Below are positions 1 to 9,016 of a stretch of 64,000 nt of DNA, in pieces; the first letter of the stretch is position 1; each line of letters starts with the position of its first letter. The position numbers and the translations under genes are program-made. The notes beneath the pieces are model-generated. The model saw only the letters and a list, made by a program, of their open reading frames with translations. It had not been told where the DNA came from and searched no databases. Location: NCBI GenBank assembly GCA_022826965.1, contig JAJDTU010000009.1:62001-126000 (forward strand), written 5' to 3'. Origin of the DNA: Dehalococcoidia bacterium (GTDB lineage: Bacteria; Chloroflexota; Dehalococcoidia; Bin125).

Positions 1-417
1 CAGCTTGAGTTCATTCACATCGGCGAGGAATGGATACATGCCGAACGATGGCGGGCAGGACACGATCGACGCACCCGGCTGAAGCAACGCCCGCAGTGTG
101 AGGTCGAGCAACTCGTCGGCCCCCGCGCCAGCGACGATCATCGACGGGTCGAGACCGGTGTAATGCGAAAGCGCAGCGCGCAACTCGGTCTGATTTGGAT
201 CGGGATAGATCGAGCCGAAATGCGGGTCTGCGAGAGCGTCTGACAGCGCCGCTCTCACCTTCGGATGCATCCCGTAGGGATTCTCATTGGCGTCCAGCTT
301 GAGGCAGTCTTCTGGATCGAGACCGGCCCGGCGGGCCCGCTCGGCCAACGGGACGACCGGTGCATATCCAGGCAGTTGCGCGAGATGTCGGCGAACCTGC
401 GGAGGCTGGGACGTCAT
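1..417 (-). CDS. hisC: Histidinol-phosphate aminotransferase, 5' part only
   Basis: This is the N-terminal 139 codons of a PLP-dependent class I/II aminotransferase that converts imidazole-acetol phosphate to histidinol phosphate in histidine synthesis. The gene runs off the left edge, so the PLP lysine is not in view. Visible family features are the LDANENPYG motif near residue 40, the YPDPNQTELR segment and the GAGADELLDL segment, all typical of HisC. The ATG at 417 lies in an ATGA overlap with the hisD stop, so the two are probably translated together. Neighbour hisD supports the histidine assignment over other family members. Confidence 0.9.
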   Translation of the reverse strand, partial: MTSQPPQVRRHLAQLPGYAPVVPLAERARRAGLDPEDCLKLDANENPYGMHPKVRAALSDALADPHFGSIYPDPNQTELRAALSHYTGLDPSMIVAGAGADELLDLTLRALLQPGASIVSCPPSFGMYPFLADVNELKL

Positions 418-1775
418 CGATCGCGCCGGCGGCGTTCCAGCGAGCGCGCGTGCGCGTCGAGTTTCTCCGCGTGCGCGATCAGCTCGGCGTCGGCTGAGAC
501 TTCGTCCAACAGTTCATCGCTGACCTGCACGACGGTCGTGATCTTCATGAACTCGCCGACATTGAGCGCCGAGGCGAACCGCGCCGACCCGCCGGTCGGC
601 ATCACATGGGAGGGCCCGGCAACGTAGTCGCCCAGCGCCTCCGGCGACGCTTCGCCGACGAACAGCCCACCGGCGTTGCGGACTTCGCCAATGCGTTGGT
701 CCGCGTTCTCGACGACCAACGCCATATGTTCGGGCGCGTAGTCATTGGCGATCGCGAGCGCCTCGTCCAGGTCCGCGACGAAGGCGAGTCCACCGCGGTT
801 ACAGAGCGCATTGAGTGCAATCGCTCGTCGCGGGAGATCCGTCGTTTGCTCCAGCAGCTCATCCACCACCGACTCGGCCAGGGTCTCGCTGGTGGCGATC
901 AGAATCGGCGCGGCGAAGTCGTCGTGTTCGGCCTGGGCGAGGAGGTCGGCAGCGACGAGCTCCGGATTGGCGGTCTCGTCAGCGACGATCAGCGTCTCCG
1001 TCGGACCGTAGATCGCGTCGATGCCGACCACGCCATAGAGGCGTCGTTTCGCCGCCGTGACGAAGCGGTTGCCCGGGCCGAAGATCTTGTCGACCGCGCC
1101 GATCGACTCGGTGCCGTAGGCGAGCGCGGCGATCGCCTGCGCGCCGCCGACCTTGTACACGGTCTGGACACCGGCGATCTCGGCGGCGACGAGCTTGAGC
1201 GCGTGGACCTTCGCGGATCCGTCCTCGCTCGGTACCGCTGGAGAGGCGATCACCACCTCCGGCACGCCGGCGACCTGCGCCGGGATCGCCGTGTGCAACA
1301 CGCTTGACGGATACACGGCGGAGGTGCCGGGAACGTAGAGTCCGACTCTTGCCAGGGGCCGAACCAGTTGGCCCAGCCCGTCGGCTGTGAACGACCTGGC
1401 CGCATGCTCAAGTTGCGTTTCGTGATAACGACGGACTCGATCGGCCGCGTGCTGAAGGGCGGAAACCAACTCGGCCGAGACCCCACCCCTCGCCTCGGCA
1501 AACTCCTGATCGCTCACGACCAACGAGTCGGGCGCGGCGCCATCGATCGCCGCTGAGATCTCGCGAACGGCCGCGTCGCCGCCGTTCCGCACGCGCTCGA
1601 TGATTCGGCGCACCGCCTCTTCGAAGTCCGGCTCGTCGTCGAACAGCCGGCGGAGGATCTGTCGCTCGATCTCGCTCAACTCGTCGTCATCGGGACGGCG
1701 GCGCGAGAGGAGCTGTTCTCGGGCAGCCTCCGCGCCGCGCCAGATCGGGATATCGATGTCGGTCGCGCTGACCAT
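414..1775 (-). CDS. hisD: Histidinol dehydrogenase
   Basis: This is a 453-residue enzyme for the last two oxidations of histidine synthesis, histidinol to histidine with NAD. FGPGNRFV and YGPTETLIVAD segments are typical of the family. Probable zinc ligands are the Gln and His of AQAEHDD, the Asp of the NDYAPEHM region and the His of GPSHVMPTGG. The start is placed at the ATG at 1775 because it overlaps the TGA of the upstream gene by one base (TGATG). An in-frame ATG at 1793 would add six residues inside that gene. Length fits the usual 430 or so residues. The gene overlaps hisC by 4 bases downstream. Confidence 0.95.
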   Translation of the reverse strand: MVSATDIDIPIWRGAEAAREQLLSRRRPDDDELSEIERQILRRLFDDEPDFEEAVRRIIERVRNGGDAAVREISAAIDGAAPDSLVVSDQEFAEARGGVSAELVSALQHAADRVRRYHETQLEHAARSFTADGLGQLVRPLARVGLYVPGTSAVYPSSVLHTAIPAQVAGVPEVVIASPAVPSEDGSAKVHALKLVAAEIAGVQTVYKVGGAQAIAALAYGTESIGAVDKIFGPGNRFVTAAKRRLYGVVGIDAIYGPTETLIVADETANPELVAADLLAQAEHDDFAAPILIATSETLAESVVDELLEQTTDLPRRAIALNALCNRGGLAFVADLDEALAIANDYAPEHMALVVENADQRIGEVRNAGGLFVGEASPEALGDYVAGPSHVMPTGGSARFASALNVGEFMKITTVVQVSDELLDEVSADAELIAHAEKLDAHARSLERRRRDR

Positions 1776-2539
1776 CAGGCGGCGCCCAACCATTCGCGCA
1801 GGACCATCGTCGTGCGTTCCGCCGTGGACTCGAAGAACCCGTCAAGCGCCGCCTGGTCGACCCGCGAAAGCGTGTCGTCGAGCAATGCGGGGATGGTTTC
1901 CATGAACTCTCGCAGGCCGGCTTCGCTCTCGATGCCAGCGCTCTTCAGGTGTCGCGAGGCAATGAACGAGAAGCGCTCCCAATCTGGCGGATGCTCGGTC
2001 ATCGCCGCCGTCGTGTCGCGCCACTGGATCAGCAGCGGACGGTCCACGAATCCGGCGTCAATCTCGACAGCCGATCCGAACAGCGCACGGCGCATCCGCT
2101 GCATCTGCTCGTCCGATTCCCGCTCGCGCCGGTCGAGTTCGTACTGCAGCACCCGATCGAGCAAGTTGGCGTGCGAGTTGCCGCCAAGCACCGACCGCGA
2201 GCCGAAGAACGGTCGATAGATCTGCAGCACGTACTCCTGGTCCATGATCACGTGCGTCAGGTATCCGGCCACCCACGCGATCGTCTCAGCCGTCAGATTG
2301 GACGGATCGCGGAACATGCGGTGAGCGCTGAAGAAGTTCTCGACGCAGTCCTGGTGCCCGTCGTCGTAGATATCGAAGAAGTGAGTCCGTTCACGATCCC
2401 AGCGTGTCAGGACGCGAATGTCCGGCGTCGTGGCCCCCAGCAGATAGTCGCCATTCTGCGCGTCGAAACACACGCTGTCGGCGTCGACCTGTCCGCCCGC
2501 CCGCACGGCGGCAATCATGTGCGTCACCAGGGGAGGCAT
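1775..2539 (-). CDS. Zinc-dependent phospholipase C-like protein
   Basis: This 254-residue protein resembles the zinc-dependent phospholipase C / S1-P1 fold family. Metal-binding style residues are spread as in that family: His of THM near residue 7, Asp in GDYLLGATTPDIR, His in THFFD, and the H...D pair of GYLTHVIMDQEY. No signal peptide is visible, so unlike secreted phospholipases it is probably cytoplasmic, and its substrate cannot be read from the sequence. The start at MPPLVTHM avoids overlap with the divergent nfeD gene; a longer frame exists but would enter it. It is first in an overlapping unit with hisD and hisC, although no link to histidine synthesis is known. Confidence 0.7.
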   Translation of the reverse strand: MPPLVTHMIAAVRAGGQVDADSVCFDAQNGDYLLGATTPDIRVLTRWDRERTHFFDIYDDGHQDCVENFFSAHRMFRDPSNLTAETIAWVAGYLTHVIMDQEYVLQIYRPFFGSRSVLGGNSHANLLDRVLQYELDRRERESDEQMQRMRRALFGSAVEIDAGFVDRPLLIQWRDTTAAMTEHPPDWERFSFIASRHLKSAGIESEAGLREFMETIPALLDDTLSRVDQAALDGFFESTAERTTMVLREWLGAA

Positions 2540-2574
2540 GATCGGAGTGTATCCCGCCTGCGTATTCTTGAAGC

Positions 2575-3933
2575 ATGAGTTGCTTGCTGCGGCGTCCGAT
2601 ACGAGCGCTGGCATTGGCCCTCCTCGGCTTGGGGCTTGGCTCCGCGATGCTCACTGCCTGTGGCTCCGACAACCCGCCCGGCGCGGTGCACGTCTCCGAG
2701 ATGGCTCAGGAAATCGGGCCGGTCTCGGCCAACTTCGTCGGACGCGCGCTGGATCGGGCCGAACGCCAGGACGCTGCCGCCTGGATCCTGATGATGGATA
2801 CGCCCGGCGGATTGATTTCGTCGACCGACGACATCGTGCAGCGCATCCTGGCGGCGGACATTCCGGTGATCATCTTCGTCAGTCCGGCCGGCGCGCGAGC
2901 CGCGTCGGCGGGCACGTTCATCACCATGGCCGGACACATCGCGGCGATGGCGCCCAACACGCAGATCGGCGCTGCGCATCCGATCGCGGGCGGCGGCGAG
3001 GACATCGAGGGTGACCTGAACGAAAAGGTGACCAATGACGCGGCGGCAGACATTCGCGGAATCGCGAAGCATCGCGGCCGAAATGAGGAATGGGCCGAGC
3101 AGGCAGTGCGCGAGTCGGTATCGATCACCGGCGACGAGGCAGTCGAACTCAACGTCGTCGATCTCGTTGCCGCCGATCTCAACGACCTGATTGCGCAGAT
3201 CGACGGTCGCACCATCCTCCTCGATCCAGATGGCGAGAGCGTGACGCTCGACCTCTCCGGCGCGCCGATCGTTGAGACCAACTACAACTTCGCCGAATCC
3301 GTGCTGGACGTCATCGCCGACCCCAACATCGCCTTCCTCTTCACCTCGCTCGGCAGTCTGTTGCTCCTGATCGAGGCGTTCTCGCCCGGCCTCGTCGGCC
3401 CCGGCGTGTTCGGCGTGATCATGCTCATCTTCGGATTCTTTGCCCTTGGACCGCTGGACACGAACCCGGCCGGGATCGCGCTGCTGGTCCTGGCGATCAT
3501 CCTGCTCATAGCGGAGGTCTTCGTGGCCGGGTTCGGATTCCTCGGAATCGGAGGGATCATTGCGCTCATTCTGGGAGGCCTCCTATTGATCGGCGACGCC
3601 TCGGTCGACGCGGAACGGGTCTCCATCTGGGCCCTGATCGTCGGGGCAGGGCTGATCGGGCTGGTGGTCTTCGGACTCGGGACGTTGATCGCTGTGGATC
3701 GGCGGCGGCCCAAGTGGTCCTTCCAGGGGACCCGTGGAATCGTGGGTAGAGAGGGCCACGCCCACAACACGCTCTCCCCGGAAGGGACCGTCATGGTTGA
3801 CGCCGAGCTCTGGTCGGCACGGGCGGCAGCGGGTGTAGAGATCACCGAAGGCGCGACGATCAAGGTGATCGGAATGGACGGGTTGACCGCGATTGTCGAA
3901 TCGACCGACACACCAGAGGGTTCGGATGGTTGA
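2575..3933 (+). CDS. nfeD: NfeD-family membrane-bound ClpP-class serine protease
   Basis: This 452-residue protein has the full-length NfeD layout. It starts with a signal sequence ending in an LTAC lipobox (Cys at about residue 29). A ClpP/crotonase-like protease domain follows at about 40-220, with the nucleophile Ser in ARAASAGTFI and a candidate Lys in the LNEKVTNDAAA segment. Next come four or so membrane segments at about 255-375 and a C-terminal OB-fold domain. NfeD proteases cleave membrane-associated substrates such as stomatins. No stomatin gene is adjacent, which is unusual because the two are often paired. The next gene overlaps its stop by 8 bases. Confidence 0.88.
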   Translation: MSCLLRRPIRALALALLGLGLGSAMLTACGSDNPPGAVHVSEMAQEIGPVSANFVGRALDRAERQDAAAWILMMDTPGGLISSTDDIVQRILAADIPVIIFVSPAGARAASAGTFITMAGHIAAMAPNTQIGAAHPIAGGGEDIEGDLNEKVTNDAAADIRGIAKHRGRNEEWAEQAVRESVSITGDEAVELNVVDLVAADLNDLIAQIDGRTILLDPDGESVTLDLSGAPIVETNYNFAESVLDVIADPNIAFLFTSLGSLLLLIEAFSPGLVGPGVFGVIMLIFGFFALGPLDTNPAGIALLVLAIILLIAEVFVAGFGFLGIGGIIALILGGLLLIGDASVDAERVSIWALIVGAGLIGLVVFGLGTLIAVDRRRPKWSFQGTRGIVGREGHAHNTLSPEGTVMVDAELWSARAAAGVEITEGATIKVIGMDGLTAIVESTDTPEGSDG

Positions 3934-4300
3934 GTCAAAGTTCGACCAGTACATCGCCGGCCTTGACGAAGCCGAGCGGACGGTCGCCCTCAAGGTCCGA
4001 GACGCGGTCCGAGACGCCGTCGGCGGCAACCCCAACATCTCGGAAACAACAAAGTGGAGCTATCCGGCCTGGGTCTACTCCGGCAGACGCGGAAACATGT
4101 GCAGCATCATGGGCGCCAGCGGCTACGTCCGGCTGCAGTTCTTCCGCGGCGCGGAACTGCCTGCCTCCGAGTCACGGCTGGAAGGCACAGGCAAGGGCAT
4201 GCGCCATCTCAAGGTGTGGTGCGACGCGGAGGTCCCCGCAGACACGATTCGCCAGTTAGTGTCGGACGCGATCGAGCTCCACGCGGGCCGGAGCGGTTGA
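3926..4300 (+). CDS. DUF1801 domain protein
   Basis: This 124-residue protein matches the DUF1801/YdhG-like fold: a helical N-terminus (LDEAERTVALKVRDAV), then ETTKWSYPAWVYSG and the GYVRLQFFRGAEL strand. The biochemical role is not established for the family. The ATG at 3926 overlaps the nfeD stop by 8 bases, so the two are likely coupled. The stop is one base from the convergent rplS stop, leaving no room for a terminator between them. Confidence 0.75.
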   Translation: MVESKFDQYIAGLDEAERTVALKVRDAVRDAVGGNPNISETTKWSYPAWVYSGRRGNMCSIMGASGYVRLQFFRGAELPASESRLEGTGKGMRHLKVWCDAEVPADTIRQLVSDAIELHAGRSG

Positions 4301-4301
4301 G

Positions 4302-4670
4302 CTAGTACGAATGAACCGCGCGCTTCGCGTTGCGAGGTCGCTGTGGGATACGCGCCGCTCGACCGGTTCGATCACGCAGGTAGTACAGCCGCGACCGGCG
4401 CACTCGCCCGCGCCGCGTGACCTCGACCCGCTCGATCCTTGGTGAGTGATAGAGGAACGTCCGCTCCACGCCGATGCCCTTGGTCACCCGTCGGACCGTG
4501 AAGTTGGACGACGAGCCCTGCTTCTTCCGGCGGATCACGACGCCCTCGAAGACCTGCGTACGCTCGCGGTCGCCCTCCACGATCACCGCGTGGACGCGAA
4601 CCGTGTCGCCGGCCTGGAACTCTTCGATATCCGGGTTGCGGTCAAGGCTCAGGAGATCGCTGCGGTCCAT
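4302..4670 (-). CDS. rplS: 50S ribosomal protein L19
   Basis: This is a 122-residue L19, which sits at the interface of the two ribosomal subunits. Recognisable segments are [48 protein letters not shown] and the [18 protein letters not shown] end. The ATG at 4670 is preferred because GGAG lies 6 bases upstream, whereas an in-frame TTG two codons earlier would sit directly on the GGAG. It follows trmD after 98 bases. The usual partners rpsP and rimM are absent from this window. Confidence 0.95.
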   Translation of the reverse strand: MDRSDLLSLDRNPDIEEFQAGDTVRVHAVIVEGDRERTQVFEGVVIRRKKQGSSSNFTVRRVTKGIGVERTFLYHSPRIERVEVTRRGRVRRSRLYYLRDRTGRAARIPQRPRNAKRAVHSY

Positions 4671-4768
4671 CGTCAACTCCGGATACGGCGGCTGGGGTCA
4701 AACTCGTCACTTCATCTTACGATCGCAACTGGCTTGCGTTCTAGCCAGATGCAGCGGCGACCGCGTGT

Positions 4769-5473
4769 TCATGCCGTTGTCTCCGACACATCGTCAATGT
4801 CCGCGAGCAGGTCGGGACGTCGAACGCGGGTGCGTTCAATCTGCCGTTCCCGTCGCCAGCGATCGATCGCGCCATGATCGCCGCTCAAGAGCACGTCGGG
4901 GACGCGCCAACCACGGAACTCGGGCGGTCTGGTGTACTGCGGATACTCGAGCAGACCTGCTGCAAACGATTCCTCGACGATCGATTCGGACGAGCCAAGC
5001 GCCCCCGGCTGCAGGCGGACGACGGCGTCAACCAGGACCGCGGCGGCCGGTTCGCCTCCGGAGAGCACGTAGTCGCCAACCGAGACTTCCTTGTCGACAA
5101 GATGCTCCCGGACCCGTTCATCAACACCCTCGTAACGCCCACAGAGGAGGATGAGCCGATCCTCGGCTGCCAGTTGCTGCACGAGGCCCTGGTCGAGACG
5201 CTTGCCTTGCGGGGTGAGCAGGATGGCGCATCCCGGGTTCCCCGCGACGCGCAGCGCCTCGACCGCCCTGAACCATGGCTCGGGCTTCATCACCATGCCG
5301 GCCCCGCCGCCATACGGGTAGTCGTCAACCGTCCGATGACGGTCGGCCGTGTAGTCGCGCAGGTCGTGGACGTGAATGTCGACGATCCCGCGCTCGCGAG
5401 CGCGCTTGATGATGCTGTGCTCGAACGCGCCCGCAAGTAGCGGGGGGAAGATCGTGACGACGTCAATCCTCAT
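4769..5473 (-). CDS. trmD: tRNA (guanine37-N1)-methyltransferase
   Basis: This 234-residue enzyme transfers a methyl group from SAM to G37 next to the anticodon, which prevents +1 frameshifting. The trefoil-knot SAM site is visible as [14 protein letters not shown] and [32 protein letters not shown] and the C-terminal [16 protein letters not shown] are family hallmarks. Its ATG forms an ATGA overlap with the ftsZ stop, so it is likely translated from the division-gene transcript, an unusual partner for trmD. Confidence 0.96.
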   Translation of the reverse strand: MRIDVVTIFPPLLAGAFEHSIIKRARERGIVDIHVHDLRDYTADRHRTVDDYPYGGGAGMVMKPEPWFRAVEALRVAGNPGCAILLTPQGKRLDQGLVQQLAAEDRLILLCGRYEGVDERVREHLVDKEVSVGDYVLSGGEPAAAVLVDAVVRLQPGALGSSESIVEESFAAGLLEYPQYTRPPEFRGWRVPDVLLSGDHGAIDRWRRERQIERTRVRRPDLLADIDDVSETTA

Positions 5474-6687
5474 TCGCGTCCGAAGGCAGCGTTCGGATCC
5501 CAGCGCCGATTGCCGTTGCGGTTGCCGCCGTTCCCCGAACCGGCGGCTTGCCGGTTGTGCAGGAAGGCCGGAGTGGCGAGTTCCTCCGGACTGCGTGGTT
5601 CGACCGGATTGAAGGTCAGGCTCTCCAGGATGTCCTGCCGCGTCGGAGGCGCCGGCGGAGCTGCAGGTGCGACGAACGAAGACTGCGTTCCCGCGACCGC
5701 TGGCGCCGCCGGAACGGCGGCAGCCTGCTGCTGGTCGAACCCCGTCGCGATCAGCGTCATCTGGATGTCGCCGTCGAGATCCTCGTCGATCACGGTGCCC
5801 ATGATGATCTCGGCGTTCGGGTGCACCTTCTCGCGCACGAAATCGGCTACCTGCGAAAGTTCGAGCATCCCCAGGTCCCCGGACGACGTCACGTTGTAGA
5901 GCACCCGGGTCGCCCCGTGAATGCTGTCTTCGAGCAGCGGCGAGTGGATCGCCTCCTCGACTGCATCCAGCGCACGGTTGTCGCCCGATCCGTGACCGAG
6001 CGCCATCAACGCGTGCCCGCCGCCGCCCATCACCTTCTTCACGTCGTTGAAGTCCAGGTTGATCTCGCCGGGCACCGTCAACACGTCGGATATCCCACGT
6101 ACCGCCTGGCGCAGCACGTCGTCGGCCCGGTGAAACGCGTTGGTCACGGTCAGATTGCGGTCGTTCTTGTCGATCAGCCGCTGGTTGGGGATCACAATGA
6201 CGGTATCCGCCACCTCGTTCAGACGCTCGATCCCGTCCTGAGCCGACTTCGCTCGCGGCACGCCCTCGAACTCGAACGGTCGCGTGACGACCGCGATCGT
6301 CAGTGCGCCGGCCTGCCGAGCCATCTCAGCGACGATCGGCGCCGCGCCTGTCCCTGTGCCACCACCCATGCCGGCCGTGATGAAGGCCATATCGACGTCG
6401 CTGAACAGACTGCGGATCTCCTCGCGACCATTCTCCGCCGCTCGAGCCCCGCGCTCCGGGTCGCCGCCGACTCCGAGTCCGTCCGACTCCGCGTCGGCGA
6501 TCCGAACGATCGTCTCCGCCTTCGAGTTCGAGAGTTGCTGATTGTCGGTGTTAATCGCAACGAACTCGACCCCACGGATCTTGTCGCTGATCATGCGGTT
6601 GACGGCGTTACAGCCTCCACCGCCAACTCCGACGACGGTGATCGGCGGAATACCTTCCTGGCGGCTTCCGTGCTTGCGTCGATTCAT
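5470..6687 (-). CDS. ftsZ: Cell division protein FtsZ
   Basis: This 405-residue tubulin-like GTPase forms the division ring. The GTP-binding signature GGGTGTG lies at about 108-114, and the T7-loop segment [14 protein letters not shown] is present. A variable linker rich in Ala and Pro follows residue 315. The conserved C-terminal peptide that docks FtsA ends in ATPAFLHNR near 371-379. About 25 further residues rich in Gly, Asn and Arg extend beyond it, which is unusual. The start at MNRRKHG is chosen for an AGAGG site 9 bases upstream. A longer frame exists without support and would run into ftsA. Confidence 0.97.
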   Translation of the reverse strand: MNRRKHGSRQEGIPPITVVGVGGGGCNAVNRMISDKIRGVEFVAINTDNQQLSNSKAETIVRIADAESDGLGVGGDPERGARAAENGREEIRSLFSDVDMAFITAGMGGGTGTGAAPIVAEMARQAGALTIAVVTRPFEFEGVPRAKSAQDGIERLNEVADTVIVIPNQRLIDKNDRNLTVTNAFHRADDVLRQAVRGISDVLTVPGEINLDFNDVKKVMGGGGHALMALGHGSGDNRALDAVEEAIHSPLLEDSIHGATRVLYNVTSSGDLGMLELSQVADFVREKVHPNAEIIMGTVIDEDLDGDIQMTLIATGFDQQQAAAVPAAPAVAGTQSSFVAPAAPPAPPTRQDILESLTFNPVEPRSPEELATPAFLHNRQAAGSGNGGNRNGNRRWDPNAAFGRE

Positions 6688-6784
6688 GGGCTCGATCCTC
6701 TCTGTTATGTCCGCTGCGTTTCGTTCAGGGTCGGTCCGCTTGCAAACCGCCGCCCGCACGTTGGACGGCCGGCCAGATTGAAGT

Positions 6785-8074
6785 TCATGAGTTGGGGCTG
6801 AACACTTTCGCCAGGCCGGCAACGCCCGAGGCGAGCGATCCGAACACCGACCCGGTGCTCTCGGTTCGCTGGCGCAGCGTGCGGGCCCCGTTGGCGTTGC
6901 TGGCGCGCATCGCGTCGCCCGAGTCCAGCATCCAGTCCAGCATGCCCACCGCGCCCAGCGCGTCAGGGTTGCGTAGTTTGTCGGTCAGTCCATAGACCTC
7001 GCCGACCACGCCGACACGAGCCGGCGCATCGAGTCCCTTGCTGAACAGCAGGTCGATCCCGCCCAGCATCGCGCCGCTGCCCGTCAACACGACGCCGCCG
7101 GCGACCGCATGCTGGAGCTGGTGCTCCGTAATCCGACCGGCGATCATACTGATCATCTCGCACACACGGGCGTGGATGATCTCGGCCACGAACGCCGGAG
7201 ACACGCGATCTGGCCCGCTCGAACTGCCATTGAAACCGCGCAGGTCGATCTCACGGGCGTCCTGGGCAACCATCTGCGGGACCGCCAAACCATGAGACTG
7301 CATCACCATGGCAGCCTCCTCGTTCGTGCAGTGGAGACCGATCGAAAGATCGCGGGCGATATGGGACGTGCCAATCGGCAGCGCCGATGTGTGCGAAATC
7401 GCACCCTCCTCGAACGCCGTCAGACTGATCGTGCCGGCGTCGAGGCCCACAACCAGCACGCCGAACTCCTTCTCGTCGGCGCGCACCGCTCGCTCGGCGG
7501 CGACAACAGGCTTGGCAGCGATCAACTCAACGTCGACGCCGGCATTTTGTACGCAGTGCGCCGCGTTCTGAATGGCGCTCTGCGACGCCGTCACGAGGTG
7601 CATCGAGACATCGAGCCGTTGACCGTGCTGACCCCGTGGATCAAACGAACGCCGGTCTGAATCGACAACGTAGTAGCGCGGAATCGCGTGCAGCAGCGTG
7701 CTGACGGTGTTGATGGTTACGGCCCGCCCCGAGTCGATCGCACGGATGAGATCGGAGTCGCGAATCGGCTCACCGAACGACGGCAGCGCCACCGCGCCGC
7801 GGTTGTTGAGGCTCTGCAGATGCGCTCCCGAGACGGCGATACCGACCGACAGAATCTGGCGCCCGGATGATGCCTCAGCCTGGTCGAGCGAAGCGCGGAT
7901 GGCGGCCGCTGCGCGCGAGACGTGCGAAATCTGCCCCGCTTCGACCCCGACCGACGGCGACTGACCAACCCCGAGCACATGCAGGTGCCCGTGTTGGTGT
8001 CGCTCGCCGACGATGGTGGTGATGGCGGACGACCCGAGGTCGATGGCGACGCTGGCGCTAGAAGTTGGCGGCAT
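6785..8074 (-). CDS. ftsA: Cell division protein FtsA
   Basis: This 429-residue actin-like ATPase tethers FtsZ to the membrane. VAIDLGSSAITTIVGE is the phosphate-1 motif, VLVVGLDAGT the phosphate-2 region and VVLTGSGAMLGGI the adenosine motif. The last residues (GVAGLAKVFSPN) look like the amphipathic membrane-targeting helix. FtsA in a Gram-positive-style dcw cluster argues against an actinobacterial source. There are 97 bases to ftsZ, which could hold a separate ftsZ promoter, and 30 bases to ftsQ. Confidence 0.93.
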   Translation of the reverse strand: MPPTSSASVAIDLGSSAITTIVGERHQHGHLHVLGVGQSPSVGVEAGQISHVSRAAAAIRASLDQAEASSGRQILSVGIAVSGAHLQSLNNRGAVALPSFGEPIRDSDLIRAIDSGRAVTINTVSTLLHAIPRYYVVDSDRRSFDPRGQHGQRLDVSMHLVTASQSAIQNAAHCVQNAGVDVELIAAKPVVAAERAVRADEKEFGVLVVGLDAGTISLTAFEEGAISHTSALPIGTSHIARDLSIGLHCTNEEAAMVMQSHGLAVPQMVAQDAREIDLRGFNGSSSGPDRVSPAFVAEIIHARVCEMISMIAGRITEHQLQHAVAGGVVLTGSGAMLGGIDLLFSKGLDAPARVGVVGEVYGLTDKLRNPDALGAVGMLDWMLDSGDAMRASNANGARTLRQRTESTGSVFGSLASGVAGLAKVFSPNS

Positions 8075-8104
8075 GTTTGCTCCCCGGCTCGCTATCCGTT
8101 GCCC

Positions 8105-9016
8105 TTACTGCTCGCTGACACTCGCTGTGGCACGATCGTGAATTCGAACGTCACGTCCGATGTTCAAGCCGATTTCGACACGCGGCCTGAGGCCGAAACG
8201 CAGGTCGGCGAACAAGAGCGGTTCGCCGCGTCGATGCGCTTCCCGCTCCAACTGCTCCCAGACGGCGTACTTGTACTCAAGGCCATCGCTGTCGCCGAAC
8301 ACGATGCGGCCGTGCTCGGTGATCACGACCAGGCCATCGCCGAACGACCACTCGTATCCAACGATGCTGGGCAGCGCCAAGGGCGCGCCGCGTGCATGCA
8401 ACTCAGCCGCCACATGGACCGCGTTGATGTCGACCCGCGCACCTGCGGCAATCGCCGGCAGAGCCGAGACCTGCGTCACGACCGGCCCGTGCCAGGCAGG
8501 CGCGGAGCCTTCCAGGATCACGCCCTCGGAATCAATTGCCCACACTGTGTCGTTGGCCCGCCACCGGCCCCACGGCGTACGTTCCACTATGACAACATTT
8601 ATCCCACTCGGCCAGTCCCGGCTGACCGTTACGTGCTTGACCATCGGCAACGCCGCAATTCGCTGTTGCGCAGCCTCGAGATCGGCCAGCATGACGTGCT
8701 CGCCCTTGAGTCGCGTCAGCTGCTTGACCGATGCGGCGGAAATGGCATCGGCGCCTTCCACGCTGACCGACTTCACCTCCAGCAGAGGCGAGTTCAGCAG
8801 CGCCAGCATGACACCCAGCGCTGCAATCGAGAGCACGACGGCAGCGAAGATCAGGCGCGGCCAGCGAATCCTGAACCTGGTCAGCGCCCGTAAGTGTTCC
8901 CTCGAGGTCAGCCGGCGAATCATCCGCTGCCCTCTGCTCAACGGAATCGGCTGGACGATCGGATCGTCCGCCGGCTCGATCCCATCCCGCTCGGGACTGC
9001 GCCGCTCCTCGCTCAT
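8105..9016 (-). CDS. ftsQ: Cell division protein FtsQ/DivIB
   Basis: This 303-residue bitopic protein links early and late divisome parts. A charged cytoplasmic segment (1-50) is followed by a single membrane span at about 53-73 (LIFAAVVLSIAALGVMLAL). The POTRA domain starts near VKSVSVEGADAIS, and a FtsQ beta domain follows (PSGINVVIVERTPWGRW). The start overlaps the ddl stop as ATGA. Length and position between ddl and ftsA fit the family. Confidence 0.9.
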   Translation of the reverse strand: MSEERRSPERDGIEPADDPIVQPIPLSRGQRMIRRLTSREHLRALTRFRIRWPRLIFAAVVLSIAALGVMLALLNSPLLEVKSVSVEGADAISAASVKQLTRLKGEHVMLADLEAAQQRIAALPMVKHVTVSRDWPSGINVVIVERTPWGRWRANDTVWAIDSEGVILEGSAPAWHGPVVTQVSALPAIAAGARVDINAVHVAAELHARGAPLALPSIVGYEWSFGDGLVVITEHGRIVFGDSDGLEYKYAVWEQLEREAHRRGEPLLFADLRFGLRPRVEIGLNIGRDVRIHDRATASVSEQ

